Source: RGDT01 sp964630925 (GTDB lineage: Bacteria; Planctomycetota; Planctomycetia; Gemmatales; Gemmataceae). Taken from it: a stretch of DNA of 34,769 nucleotides. The notes below the pieces were generated by a model. That model did not search any database, was not told where the DNA came from, and saw nothing but the letters and a program-made list of their open reading frames with translations. Of this stretch, positions 8,211 to 16,615 are shown piece after piece. The DNA is taken from contig CAZVZK010000106.1 in the NCBI GenBank assembly GCA_964630925.1, forward strand, positions 1 to 34,769, read 5' to 3'. Made by a program: the position numbers and the translations under genes. How positions within the stretch are numbered: position 1 is the first letter of the stretch; each line of letters starts with the position of its first letter.

Positions 8211-10243
8211 GAAGACTTCTCCACGGGACGGCGGCGGATCCAGAGCCAGGCGATGAGGCCGAGGGCGATTGTGAGCGACAGGGGCAGCCAGCGGGCCGGC
8301 GGGAGCAGGCCCATCGGCCACGGGAGCGGATGGCGTGTGACGGCGACATAGCGGGTGTCACCGACGCGGACGGCGTCGAGGACGTCGCCGCCGTCGAGGC
8401 GTGATCCTGACCCAAGCCCTTCCATCGCGTCGAGCAGGCGCGCGGCTTCCCCGGAGACCGGGACGCCTTCAAGCCCCGGCACGACGTGGGCGCGGCTCAG
8501 GGCGACGGCCCAGCGCCAGACCGGGCCGTCGTAGGTGGGGTCAGAGGGTCCCGCGACGAACGCGCCCTCCGGGTGGTCAGCCAGGTCCAGGCCGAGCAGA
8601 CGCGCCGACACCGGGACGGAGGCGGCCAGCACGCCGACGACGCGCCGCTGTTCGTCGAGGACGGGCGCCGCGACGGCGAACTTGAACAACTTGTCCTGCC
8701 CCGAGCGGAAGACGGCCGCCACGTCGGGCCCATCTGGCCCATCGCCCTCCCCGGGGTCGAGGAGGCGGGCGTAGTCGCGGTCACGCCACGGTTGGTCCAC
8801 GACGCGCGAGTCTTTGCGCGAGTCGGCGACGATCGTGCCGGCCCTGTCGAGGACGAACCAGTTGACCACCGGCTCGTGCGCAGACCAGGTGAACCACTGG
8901 TTGAAGCTCGTGCGCGTCTCGTCGAGGAACTTCTGCAGCTCGGCACGACGCTTCTCTCCCGCCGGCTGTGCGAGCAGCTCGGCGACGCGGGGGCGTTCTG
9001 CGGTGATACGGACGGCGTGGCCCAGCAGGCGGAACCGCTCCTCCGTCGAGCGGGCCAGCTCGCGGGCGCGCTCGGCCTGACGCGACCGTGCGTCCACGGC
9101 CCAGCGCCACGACAGCGCCAGCAGGGCGGCGAGGGCCAGGCCCAGCCCGGCCAGGGCCGCCCGCGCCGGCGAGCGCCGCGCCCACCGCCACAGCCTCTCC
9201 GCGACGCCCGCCGGACGCGCCTTGACCTCGTCGCCGCGCAGCCAGCGATCCAGGTCGTCGGCCAGCTCATCGGCGGAGGGATAGCGGCGGGCCGGGTCCT
9301 TCTCCAGGCACTTCAGGCAGATCGTGTCCAGGTCGCGCGGCACTGCGAGGTTGAGCGACGACGGCGGGGCAGGGGGGTGCGAACGCACCAGCTCCAGCGC
9401 GGCGAACACGTCGGCGGCGTGGAACGGCGGCCGCCCCGTGAGCAGGGCGTAGAGCAGCGCCCCCAGCCCGTGGACGTCGGCCGAGGTCGTGGCTGTCGCG
9501 CCGCCGAGCTGCTCGGGCGCCATGTACGCCGGCGTCCCCATGATGGCGCCGGGGCCGGTGAGGGCCACGCCGCCCTCGACGAAGGCGAGGCCGAAGTCGG
9601 TGACGTACGGCCGCCCCTCGGCGTCGATAAGGACGTTGGAAGGCTTGATGTCTCGGTGCAGCACGCCGCGCTCGTGCGCGTGATGCACGGCGCGGGCTAC
9701 CCGCGCCACCAGCGCCGCCGCCCCACGCGGGTCGGCGCGGAATCGCGGCAGGTGTTCGGCGAGGCTCTCCCCGCCGACGAGCTTCATCGTGAAGTACGGC
9801 AGCCCGTCGTGCTCCCCGGCCTCCAGCACCGGCACGATGTCCGGGTGGTCCAGGCGGGCGGCGGCCTCGGCCTCGCGGCGCAGCCGGCCGGCGTCGGCGG
9901 CCGCCACGCCGCCCAGGAGCATCTTGAGGGCGACGCGCCGCCCCAGCACGCGGTGCCGCGCCTCGAACACCACGCCCATCCCGCCTCGCCCCAGCTCGCG
10001 CAGCAGGTCGTACTCGCCGACCGAGGACAGCGCCGGGGCGTCGCCGCCGGCCGCGATGGTCTCCTCCGGCGTGGGCCCCAGCCAGGCCGAGCGGAGTGGG
10101 GCGAAGGCCTCCTCCACGTCGTCGAGGGCGGCGAAATAGTCGGCCAGCTCGGCGGCGAGGTGCGGGTGGGCCGCCAGCCATTCGGCGCGCGGCAGGCCGG
10201 AGCGGTGGAAGGCGGCGACGGCCTCGTCCAGCTCCGAGCTCAT
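8207..10243 (-). CDS. Receptor-type Ser/Thr protein kinase with extracytoplasmic Cache-like sensor
   Basis: Encodes 678 aa. The start at 10243 overlaps the sigma-factor stop (ATGA) and has GGGGGGAG upstream. The Hanks-type kinase domain spans about 78-340: Gly-rich loop GRGGMGVVF (85-93), VALK lysine 107, catalytic HRDIKPSN (196-203), DFG (216-218), GTPAYMAPEQ (236-245). A transmembrane helix follows at about 370-390 (ALAGLGLALAALLALSWRW). The next ~250 residues form an exported region with a Cache-like core (NWFVLDRAGTIVADSR; KFAVAAPVLDEQRRVVGVLA), then a second TM segment (LSLTIALGLIAWLW) close to the C-terminus. Small-molecule sensing outside the membrane coupled to cytoplasmic phosphorylation is inferred. 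The targets may include the sigma factor encoded just upstream. The symporter gene overlaps its end. Confidence 0.93.
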   Translation of the reverse strand: MSSELDEAVAAFHRSGLPRAEWLAAHPHLAAELADYFAALDDVEEAFAPLRSAWLGPTPEETIAAGGDAPALSSVGEYDLLRELGRGGMGVVFEARHRVLGRRVALKMLLGGVAAADAGRLRREAEAAARLDHPDIVPVLEAGEHDGLPYFTMKLVGGESLAEHLPRFRADPRGAAALVARVARAVHHAHERGVLHRDIKPSNVLIDAEGRPYVTDFGLAFVEGGVALTGPGAIMGTPAYMAPEQLGGATATTSADVHGLGALLYALLTGRPPFHAADVFAALELVRSHPPAPPSSLNLAVPRDLDTICLKCLEKDPARRYPSADELADDLDRWLRGDEVKARPAGVAERLWRWARRSPARAALAGLGLALAALLALSWRWAVDARSRQAERARELARSTEERFRLLGHAVRITAERPRVAELLAQPAGEKRRAELQKFLDETRTSFNQWFTWSAHEPVVNWFVLDRAGTIVADSRKDSRVVDQPWRDRDYARLLDPGEGDGPDGPDVAAVFRSGQDKLFKFAVAAPVLDEQRRVVGVLAASVPVSARLLGLDLADHPEGAFVAGPSDPTYDGPVWRWAVALSRAHVVPGLEGVPVSGEAARLLDAMEGLGSGSRLDGGDVLDAVRVGDTRYVAVTRHPLPWPMGLLPPARWLPLSLTIALGLIAWLWIRRRPVEKSS

Positions 10244-10785
10244 GCGACTCCCCCCGCCAGGGTGGCACGCAGGGCCGCCACGCCGCGACGCAAGAGGCCG
10301 CCCACGGCCTGCTCGGTACGGCCCATCTCGGCGGCGACCTCGGCCACGCTCAGGCCGCGTAGGTGCTTCGCCTCGACGGCGTGGCGCTGGTCCTCGGGCA
10401 GGGCGGCCAGGGCGTCCGCCAGCCGCAGCAGGGACTCCTCGCGCTCGGCGCGCTCGCCCGGAGAGGATGCGTCGTCGGCCAGCCACGCCTCCAGTCGCAG
10501 CGAAGACGCCTCCAGGGCGTGTTCGCGGCCCGCGTCGCGGGCTGCAGCGGAGAAGCGCCGCCGGGCGTCGGCGAGGTTGTTGGCCAGCGCCTTGCGGAGG
10601 AACGCGCCGAGGCCGCCGCGCAGGCCGGGCAGGGCGGCGTGCGCCTCGATCAGCGTCTGCTGGACGATGTCGGAGGCGCCCACCTTGGCCTGGAGGCGTG
10701 GGCCGAGGTGTAGGCGGGCCAGTAGCATCAGGTGGCTCCTGTAGCGTTCGAGCCGGCCGGCGGCCTCGTCGGTCGAGTCGGGCAT
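10240..10785 (-). CDS. ECF-type RNA polymerase sigma factor
   Basis: Encodes 181 aa. The ATG at 10785 has GGGAGG six bases upstream. Region 2 appears as LGPRLQAKVGASDIVQQTLI through LGAFLRKALANNLADARRRF. A variable linker follows, and region 4 has ALPEDQRHAVEAKHLRGLSV and a helix-turn-helix (VAEVAAEMGRTEQAVGGLLR). It directs core polymerase to a small regulon. No anti-sigma factor gene is nearby. Instead the gene overlaps a membrane Ser/Thr kinase gene, an arrangement common in planctomycetes where phosphorylation is thought to control the sigma factor. It is the first gene of the minus-strand run that includes the symporter and peptidase. Confidence 0.92.
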   Translation of the reverse strand: MPDSTDEAAGRLERYRSHLMLLARLHLGPRLQAKVGASDIVQQTLIEAHAALPGLRGGLGAFLRKALANNLADARRRFSAAARDAGREHALEASSLRLEAWLADDASSPGERAEREESLLRLADALAALPEDQRHAVEAKHLRGLSVAEVAAEMGRTEQAVGGLLRRGVAALRATLAGGVA

Positions 10786-10906
10786 GGCGGCCTCCCAGGG
10801 AAGGGGCGTCGCCGGGGCGGGGATCGGGCGCGCCGGGCGGGGTTTTTTCTCTACATTACCGCTCAGCGCCCGCGCCGCGCCCCTCACCAAGAGTAGAGGA
10901 TTGCCG

Positions 10907-12502
10907 ATGCCCCGCCATTGCATCGCCGTGTTGTCCCTGCTGCTGCTGCTCGGCCCGGCGCTGACGCAGGACAAGGACGACACCCCCGCCGCCCCCGAGG
11001 GGACGTGGAAGATCATGCTGCCCATGCTGCGCGAGGCCGCCGGCAACCCCATCTGGCTCGTCAAGTTCGACAGGAAGGGCGACGGCTGGGAGGGCGCCGT
11101 CCTCGCCACCGCCGACCGCTGGCCCAAGGCCACCATCTCCGGCGTCAAGGCCGCCAAGGGCGTCCTCAAGTTCACCCTCGGCACCGACAAGCTCTCGTTC
11201 CCCTGCGAGATCCGCATCGACGACACCAAGGCCGAGAAGCTGCGTGGCATCACCACCCTGAGCCGCAGCCCGACGCCCGTCGAGCTGGTGCGCACGGCGG
11301 TGACCTCGCTCGACCCGTATGACCTGACGAAGGATGAATTGGCGAAGATGCCGCCGAGCGTCGAGGCGGTGGGGCGGGCGATCCGGCTCCTGTCGCAGGC
11401 GGAGGCGAAGAAGGCCAAGCCGGCCGAGGTGCGGGCCTGGGCGGAGAAGGCGGTCAAGTCCGCCGAGCTGTACGGGGCGGCGTGGCAGCGCGACATCCTC
11501 GTCACGGTGGCCGAGGTGCTGGCCGACGAGAAGGGGTACGAGAAGATCGCGCTGAATTACGCCCAGCGCGCCGAGCGCATGCTCGACGCGAAGGAATCGC
11601 CCGCCGCCCAGAAGAAGGTGCTGGAGGTGCTGGCCGCCCTGCTCAACAAGGCAGGCAAGGACGACGAGGCCAAGGACGTGCTCGTGCGGATCAAGAAGCT
11701 CGACTTCCGCGTCAAGCCGTCGGCGTTCAAGGGCCGCAAGGGCAAGAGCGATCGCGTCGTGCTGGTCGAGCTGTTCACGGGGGCACAGTGCCCGCCGTGC
11801 GTGGCCGCCGACCTCGGCTTCGACGCCCTGGCCCGGACGTACAAGCCCGGGGAGGTCGTCCTGCTGCAATATCACGTCCACGTCCCGCGTCCGGACCCCC
11901 TGACCAGCCCGGACGGCGAGGCGCGCATGAGCTTCTACGACGACGCCATCAAGGGCACGCCGACCATCCTGTTCAACGGCAAGCCCGGCGCGGGCGGGGG
12001 CGGCGACGCCGACGACGCCCAGGAGAAATACGAGGAGTATCAGAACGTCATCAACCCGCTGTTGGAGAAGGACGCCGAGGGCGCGATCAAGCTGACGGCG
12101 ACGCGCAAGGGCGACAAGATCAAGATCGAGGCCGAGGTGAGCGGGCTGGCCCGGACGGGCGACGACGTGCGTCTGCGCGTGGTGCTGACCGAGGACGTGG
12201 TGGAGTACAAGGGCAGCAACGGCCTGCCGAAGCATCATCACGTCGTGCGCTTCATGCCGGGCGGCGACGGCGGCACGGTGATGAAGAAGAAGGACGGCAA
12301 GTTCACCTTCGACGTGGACGTGGCCGACGTGAAGAAGAAGCTCGGCAAGTACCTGACCGACTTCAACGAGAAGCGCCCCTTCCCCGACAAGGAGCGTCCG
12401 CTGGACCTGAAGGCGCTCAAGGTGGTGGCGTTCGTGCAGGACGACAAGACGCTGGACGTGTTGCAGGCCGCCCAGGCCGACATCACCGCCGGGAAGGAGT
12501 GA
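10907..12502 (+). CDS. Secreted thioredoxin-fold protein with CPPC motif
   Basis: Encodes 531 aa. The ATG at 10907 follows AGAGGA, and a signal peptide is clear (MPRHCIAVLSLLLLLGPALT). The first half (about 25-270) is mixed: a beta-rich segment, then an alpha-helical segment that may be TPR-like (KPAEVRAWAEKAVKSAELYG onward). The thioredoxin-like domain begins at about 280 with VVLVELFTGAQCPPCVAADL, giving CPPC at 295-298, and has a cis-Pro-like GTPTILFNGKPG. The C-terminal region is Lys/Asp-rich beta structure with a His triplet (KHHHVVRF). It is probably a periplasmic thiol-disulphide protein; CPPC differs from the CGPC of thioredoxin. The IDH gene starts four bases after its stop. Its upstream gap (10786-10906) is shared with the divergent sigma-factor gene and should carry both promoters. 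Confidence 0.8.
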   Translation: MPRHCIAVLSLLLLLGPALTQDKDDTPAAPEGTWKIMLPMLREAAGNPIWLVKFDRKGDGWEGAVLATADRWPKATISGVKAAKGVLKFTLGTDKLSFPCEIRIDDTKAEKLRGITTLSRSPTPVELVRTAVTSLDPYDLTKDELAKMPPSVEAVGRAIRLLSQAEAKKAKPAEVRAWAEKAVKSAELYGAAWQRDILVTVAEVLADEKGYEKIALNYAQRAERMLDAKESPAAQKKVLEVLAALLNKAGKDDEAKDVLVRIKKLDFRVKPSAFKGRKGKSDRVVLVELFTGAQCPPCVAADLGFDALARTYKPGEVVLLQYHVHVPRPDPLTSPDGEARMSFYDDAIKGTPTILFNGKPGAGGGGDADDAQEKYEEYQNVINPLLEKDAEGAIKLTATRKGDKIKIEAEVSGLARTGDDVRLRVVLTEDVVEYKGSNGLPKHHHVVRFMPGGDGGTVMKKKDGKFTFDVDVADVKKKLGKYLTDFNEKRPFPDKERPLDLKALKVVAFVQDDKTLDVLQAAQADITAGKE

Positions 12503-12506
12503 GGCC

Positions 12507-13508
12507 GTGGCGACGCCCGTAGTCCTGATCCCCGGCGACGGCATCGGCCCCGAGGTGACTCTGGCGATGCAGAGGGTGCTGGCCGCCGCCGGGGCCGCCG
12601 TCTCGTGGGTGGAGGAGCACGCCGGCCTGCCGGCCATCGAGCGCTTCGGCGAGCCCCTCCCCGACGCCACACTCGACCAGATCCGCCGCTACAGGGTGGC
12701 GCTCAAGGGCCCCTGCACGACGCCGGTCGGCAAGGGGTTCCGCTCGATCAACGTGCGGATGCGCAAGGACCTCGACCTCTACGCCAGCGTGCGCCCGGTG
12801 AACACGCTGCCCGGCATCGACGTGCCATACACGGGCGTTGACCTCGTTGTGGTGCGCGAGAACACGGAGGGGCTGTACTCCGGGCAGGAGCACGTCGTCG
12901 TCCCCGGCGTGGTCGAGAGCCTGCGCGTGGTCACGCGGGCGGCGTGCGACCGCATCGTGCGGTACGCCTTCGAGCTGGCCCGGCGGCAGGGCCGCCGCAA
13001 GGTGACCTTCTGCCACAAGGCCGACGTGATGCCGCTGTCGGACGGGCTATTCCTGAGCGTGGCCCGCGAGGTGGCCGACGAGTACCCGTTCGTCGGCTTC
13101 GAGGAGATGCACGTCGATCGGCTGTGCCTGGGGCTGGCGCTGGAGCCGGACCGCTACGACGTGCTGGTGATGGAGAACCTGTTCGGCGACGTGCTGAGCG
13201 ACCTGTGCGCCGGGCTGGTCGGCGGGCTGGGCGTGGTGCCGGGCGCGAACATCGGCACGCGCTGCGCCGTGTTCGAGGCCGTCCACGGTTCGGCCCCGGA
13301 CATCGCCGGCAAGGGGCTGGCGAACCCCATCGCGCTGATCCGCTCGGCGGCGCTGATGCTGGAGCACATCGGACAGCGTGGGGTGGCGTCGCGCGTGGAG
13401 GTGGCGGTGCGGAACACGCTGCAGATGCGTCACGGCCTGACACGCGACCTGGGCGGCGACGGCAACACGGACACGATCACACGCGAGATCATCAGCCACC
13501 TGACGTAG
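12507..13508 (+). CDS. icd: NAD-dependent isocitrate dehydrogenase family protein
   Basis: Encodes 333 aa from GTG at 12507, four bases after the previous stop and with GGAG/GAGG around that stop. The beta-decarboxylating dehydrogenase fold is complete: GDGIGPE (10-16), the substrate loop TTPVGKGFRSINVRMRKDLD (71-90) with the Ser-x-Asn and Arg pattern typical of isocitrate enzymes, VVVRENTEGLYSG, the metal-binding DVLVMENLFGDVLSDL, and EAVHGSAPDIAGKGLANP. The Asp after Pro in GSAPD replaces the Lys found in E. coli NADP enzyme, pointing to NAD+. The reaction is isocitrate to 2-oxoglutarate and CO2. Homoisocitrate or isopropylmalate dehydrogenase is a less likely alternative. It sits in a likely operon with the thioredoxin-like and nucleotidyltransferase genes. 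Confidence 0.88.
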   Translation: MATPVVLIPGDGIGPEVTLAMQRVLAAAGAAVSWVEEHAGLPAIERFGEPLPDATLDQIRRYRVALKGPCTTPVGKGFRSINVRMRKDLDLYASVRPVNTLPGIDVPYTGVDLVVVRENTEGLYSGQEHVVVPGVVESLRVVTRAACDRIVRYAFELARRQGRRKVTFCHKADVMPLSDGLFLSVAREVADEYPFVGFEEMHVDRLCLGLALEPDRYDVLVMENLFGDVLSDLCAGLVGGLGVVPGANIGTRCAVFEAVHGSAPDIAGKGLANPIALIRSAALMLEHIGQRGVASRVEVAVRNTLQMRHGLTRDLGGDGNTDTITREIISHLT

Positions 13509-13521
13509 GGCCGGGGGTGAG

Positions 13522-14277
13522 GTGGACACGCTCGCACGCCTCCGGGCCGTCGCCGCCGCCCAGCCGTACCCGCTGCTGTTCGCCACGGTCAGCGGCGCGC
13601 ACCTGTACGGCTTCCCGTCGCCGGACTCCGATTACGACCTGCGCGGCGTCCACGTCCTGCCGCCGCGCGAGGTCGTCGGCCTCGACCCCGGCCCCGAGAC
13701 GCTCGAGATCTCGCGGAAAGAGGACGGGCTGGAGCTGGACCTCGTCACGCACGACGCCCGCAAGTTCTTCTCGCTCATGCTCAGGAAGAACGGGTACGTG
13801 CTGGAGCAGCTCCACTCGCCGCTCGTCGTCCACACGACGCCGACCCACGACGAGTTGAAGGCCATCGCGCGCGGCTGCGTCACGCGGCACCATGCCCACC
13901 ACTACCTCGGCTTCTTCGCGACGCAGTGGCGGCTCTTCGACAAGGAGCGGCCCCGCCGCGTCAAGCCGCTGCTGTACGCCTACCGCGTCCTCCTCACCGG
14001 CATCCACCTGATGCGTACCGGCGAGGTGCAGGCCGACCTCGTCACCCTCAACGACGGCTTCCGCCTGCCGGCGATCCCCGACCTCATCGCCCGCAAGACC
14101 GGCGGCCCGGAGCGTTCGACGCTCGATGACACCGACGTTTCGTTCCACGAGGCGGAGTGTGCCCGGCTGCGCGAGATGCTGGAGCGGGCGTCGGCGGACA
14201 GCGCCCTTCCGGAGGCGCCATCCGCCCGTCCGGCGCTGCACGACCTGCTGGTGCGGCTACGTCTCGGCCACGCCTGA
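13522..14277 (+). CDS. RlaP/YcgL-type nucleotidyltransferase
   Basis: Encodes 251 aa from GTG at 13522, 13 bases after the IDH stop, preceded by GGGGGTGAG. The Pol-beta superfamily core is visible: SGAHLYGF (24-31) followed by the metal-binding DSDYD (35-39), and a third acidic strand in KEDGLELDLVTHDARKFFSL. The remaining helical part (ARGCVTRHHAHHYLGFFATQ; PLLYAYRVLLTGIHLMRTGE) fits the predicted nucleotidyltransferase family COG3541/PF10127, called RlaP because some members sit beside RNA ligase genes. No RNA ligase gene is present here, and the substrate is unknown. It is probably cytoplasmic and cotranscribed with the two upstream genes. Confidence 0.85.
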   Translation: MDTLARLRAVAAAQPYPLLFATVSGAHLYGFPSPDSDYDLRGVHVLPPREVVGLDPGPETLEISRKEDGLELDLVTHDARKFFSLMLRKNGYVLEQLHSPLVVHTTPTHDELKAIARGCVTRHHAHHYLGFFATQWRLFDKERPRRVKPLLYAYRVLLTGIHLMRTGEVQADLVTLNDGFRLPAIPDLIARKTGGPERSTLDDTDVSFHEAECARLREMLERASADSALPEAPSARPALHDLLVRLRLGHA

Positions 14278-14377
14278 CGGCCGCCTTCACGCGATCTTCA
14301 CTTCCCCTTCGCCGATCACACTCGTCGCTCGGCTACGATCTTCTTTCCTCTACCCCTCATCCCCGAAGAGGCCCTCA

Positions 14378-15313
14378 ATGCCGCTCCGAGTTCACCGCCG
14401 CGCTTTTACCCTCATCGAATTGCTCGTCGTGATCGCCATCATCGCCATCCTGATCGGGCTGCTCCTCCCCGCCGTCCAGAAGGTCCGCGACGCCGCCGCA
14501 CGCATGAGCTGCCAGAACAACCTCAAGCAATTCGGCCTCGCCATGCACAACTACGCCCTGGCGAACAACAACAGCTTCCCCTCGACACGGGTCAACACGC
14601 CGTCGAGCAAGTGGGCGTCGTGGACGGTGCTGGCGCTGGCCTACGTCGAGCAGGATACGGTGGCCCGGCTGTACGACAGGAACGTCAAGTGGAATGCCGG
14701 GACGAACCTCACGCTGGGCCAGACCAACTTCAAACTCTTCCTGTGCCCCTCGGCGCCTGCCGGGCGCCGGACCGCCCCGTCCGGGGCGACAGCGGGCATG
14801 GTGATGGGCGGCCTGGACTACCTCGTCCCCCACCAGGTGCGCAACCGCTTCTACCTGGCCAACGGCCTCACCAACCCCTTCGGCACCACGGACAACCCCG
14901 GCGCCCTGGCCAACGGCACCGACACCCCGATCACCCACATCACCGACGGCACCTCGAACACCATCATGTTCATCGAGTCGGCCGCCCGCCCCAACCACTA
15001 CGTCCTCGCCAGGGACCAGGGCACCACCTGCCCGTCCGGCGAAGGCTTCGGCTGGATGGACCCCGACAGCGGCTCAGGCAGCGTCGACGGCTCCCACCCC
15101 ACCACGGGCGCGATCAACACCAACTCCGCCTACACCGGCGGGACGTGCATCATGAATTGCAACAACGACTCGGAGCCTTACTCGTTCCACACCGGCGGCA
15201 TGAACGTGTGCCTCGCCGACGGCAGTGTCCGCTTCATCCAGCGTGGCGTCACCGCGGCCGTGTTCGCCGGCCTCATCACCCTCAACGGCGGCGAGGTCCC
15301 GGGCAACTTCTGA
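14378..15313 (+). CDS. DUF1559 pseudopilin-like protein
   Basis: Encodes 311 aa from ATG at 14378 with AGAGG upstream. The N-terminus is a type IV pilin/type II secretion prepilin signal: basic MPLRVHRRA, then FTLIELLVVIAIIAILIGLL, a prepilin-peptidase site before Phe-Thr-Leu-Ile-Glu. The DUF1559 domain follows (RMSCQNNLKQFGLAMHNYA, DGTSNTIMFIES) and ends with the HTGGMNVCLADGSVRFI motif typical of this large planctomycete family. It is probably an extracytoplasmic filament or surface component assembled through pseudopilin processing; the individual role is unknown. About 100 bases separate it from the nucleotidyltransferase gene, so it may have its own promoter. It converges on the gene at 15355. 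Confidence 0.93.
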   Translation: MPLRVHRRAFTLIELLVVIAIIAILIGLLLPAVQKVRDAAARMSCQNNLKQFGLAMHNYALANNNSFPSTRVNTPSSKWASWTVLALAYVEQDTVARLYDRNVKWNAGTNLTLGQTNFKLFLCPSAPAGRRTAPSGATAGMVMGGLDYLVPHQVRNRFYLANGLTNPFGTTDNPGALANGTDTPITHITDGTSNTIMFIESAARPNHYVLARDQGTTCPSGEGFGWMDPDSGSGSVDGSHPTTGAINTNSAYTGGTCIMNCNNDSEPYSFHTGGMNVCLADGSVRFIQRGVTAAVFAGLITLNGGEVPGNF

Positions 15314-15354
15314 CCGCCCGGCCGGGGTGTTCCGCGGCCCGCGGCCCTGACCGC

Positions 15355-16470
15355 TCACGGCTCGGGCTTCGCCGCCATCCCCCTCCCCTCGTGATACACG
15401 AGCAGCGAGAGCAGCGCGAAGGAGGTCGCCCCGAGGCGGCCCCCGACCTGATCGTCGCCGCGCCAGCTCCCGGCGTTACCTGCCCTCTTCGTGCCGTCGT
15501 CCTGCCCCTTCACGAGCTGGTCGCGGTAGCCGGCCCGTCCCTCGTTCCACCCCGTCCAGGCGTCGCCGCCCGCCTCGTACAGCGCCAGCGTCGCGTGGAA
15601 GGCGAAGTGGAGCTGGCCGGGGTCGTAGGCCGCCGTGCGATGCCCGCCGATGGCCTTGGCGGCGCCCTGGATGGCCGCGTCGCGTGACGGCGTGCCGAGG
15701 AGGAGGCGCCCGTGGGCGGCGGCGGCGGTGATGGCCGGCGTGCTCTCCTGCTCGGCGATGATCTCCGCGATCTTCGTCCGCGCCACGGCGGCGTCGAGGA
15801 AGCGCGCGGCGCGCTCGCCCGCCTTCTTCGGCACCGTCAGGCCGGCGCGTCTGGCCGCCGCGAGGGCACGCAGCACGACGACGGTGCCGGAGACCTCGCC
15901 GGCGAAGTGCGGGGGGCAGCGCCAGCCGCCGTCGGCCAACTGGGCGGCGACGAGGTAATCCGCCCCGAGCTGTGCCGGGGCCTTGAACGCGGGATCCTTC
16001 GTGAGCCGGTAGGCGTCGGCGAGCGCATTCAGTGACAGGGCGTGGGCGTACAGGTCGTTGCCGAGATGGCCCTTCTCGCCCCCGGCCTGCACCTGGCGTT
16101 TGAGGAGGAAGTTCAGCCCGGCCTGCACCGGCTTCTGATAGGCGCCGGCCTTGTGCGTGTGGCCGGCGGCGAGGAAAGGCAGCAGGGCGAACGCCGTCGC
16201 GCCGGTCAGGTTGTGCCGGCCGATCTCCGGCGTGCTGTCGTCGGCCTTGACGCGACCCTTGGGCAGGAGGTCCGTGCGGGCGTGGCGATTGAATCGGTCG
16301 AGGGACCAGGAGCCGTCGGCGCACTGGTGGAGGGCCAGCCAGCGCAGGCCCTTCGCCACGGCGGCCTCGGACTCCTTGGTGGCGCCGCGCAGGAGGGGGC
16401 TCTTCTTCGGCTCCACCTCCTGGCCGGGGAGCGTGGCGGCACAGGCGAGCATCAGGACGAGGGCACGCAT
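15355..16470 (-). CDS. Exported terpenoid-cyclase-fold (prenyltransferase/squalene oxidase repeat) protein
   Basis: Encodes 371 aa. The start at 16470 has GGAGG upstream. A short signal peptide (MRALVLMLACAATLPGQ) may carry a lipobox-like LMLAC. The body is a series of helical pairs with the Gln/Gly/Trp pattern of alpha/alpha toroid proteins: GLRWLALHQCADGSW, GLNFLLKRQ, HALSLNALADAYRLT, GADYLVAAQLADGGWRCP, LHFAFHATLALYEAGGDAW. It has no DxDD cyclase motif that I can see, so squalene cyclisation is unlikely. Related planctomycete proteins are annotated as prenyltransferase/squalene oxidase repeat proteins of unknown function. It is on the same strand as the AAA+ ATPase gene but separated by 145 bases in which I see no gene. 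Confidence 0.8.
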   Translation of the reverse strand: MRALVLMLACAATLPGQEVEPKKSPLLRGATKESEAAVAKGLRWLALHQCADGSWSLDRFNRHARTDLLPKGRVKADDSTPEIGRHNLTGATAFALLPFLAAGHTHKAGAYQKPVQAGLNFLLKRQVQAGGEKGHLGNDLYAHALSLNALADAYRLTKDPAFKAPAQLGADYLVAAQLADGGWRCPPHFAGEVSGTVVVLRALAAARRAGLTVPKKAGERAARFLDAAVARTKIAEIIAEQESTPAITAAAAHGRLLLGTPSRDAAIQGAAKAIGGHRTAAYDPGQLHFAFHATLALYEAGGDAWTGWNEGRAGYRDQLVKGQDDGTKRAGNAGSWRGDDQVGGRLGATSFALLSLLVYHEGRGMAAKPEP

Positions 16471-16615
16471 GGGGGGCCTCCGCCGGGCGGGCTGAAGGGT
16501 ACGCTACGTGGAACAGGAGTGGACGCCCAGCCTGTTGGCGTCTGGCTCGCGTGCCGATGCGGACAATCACCGATACTCGGGCGCCGGCGGCGGCGTGTCC
16601 GTGCCATCTCCAGGC

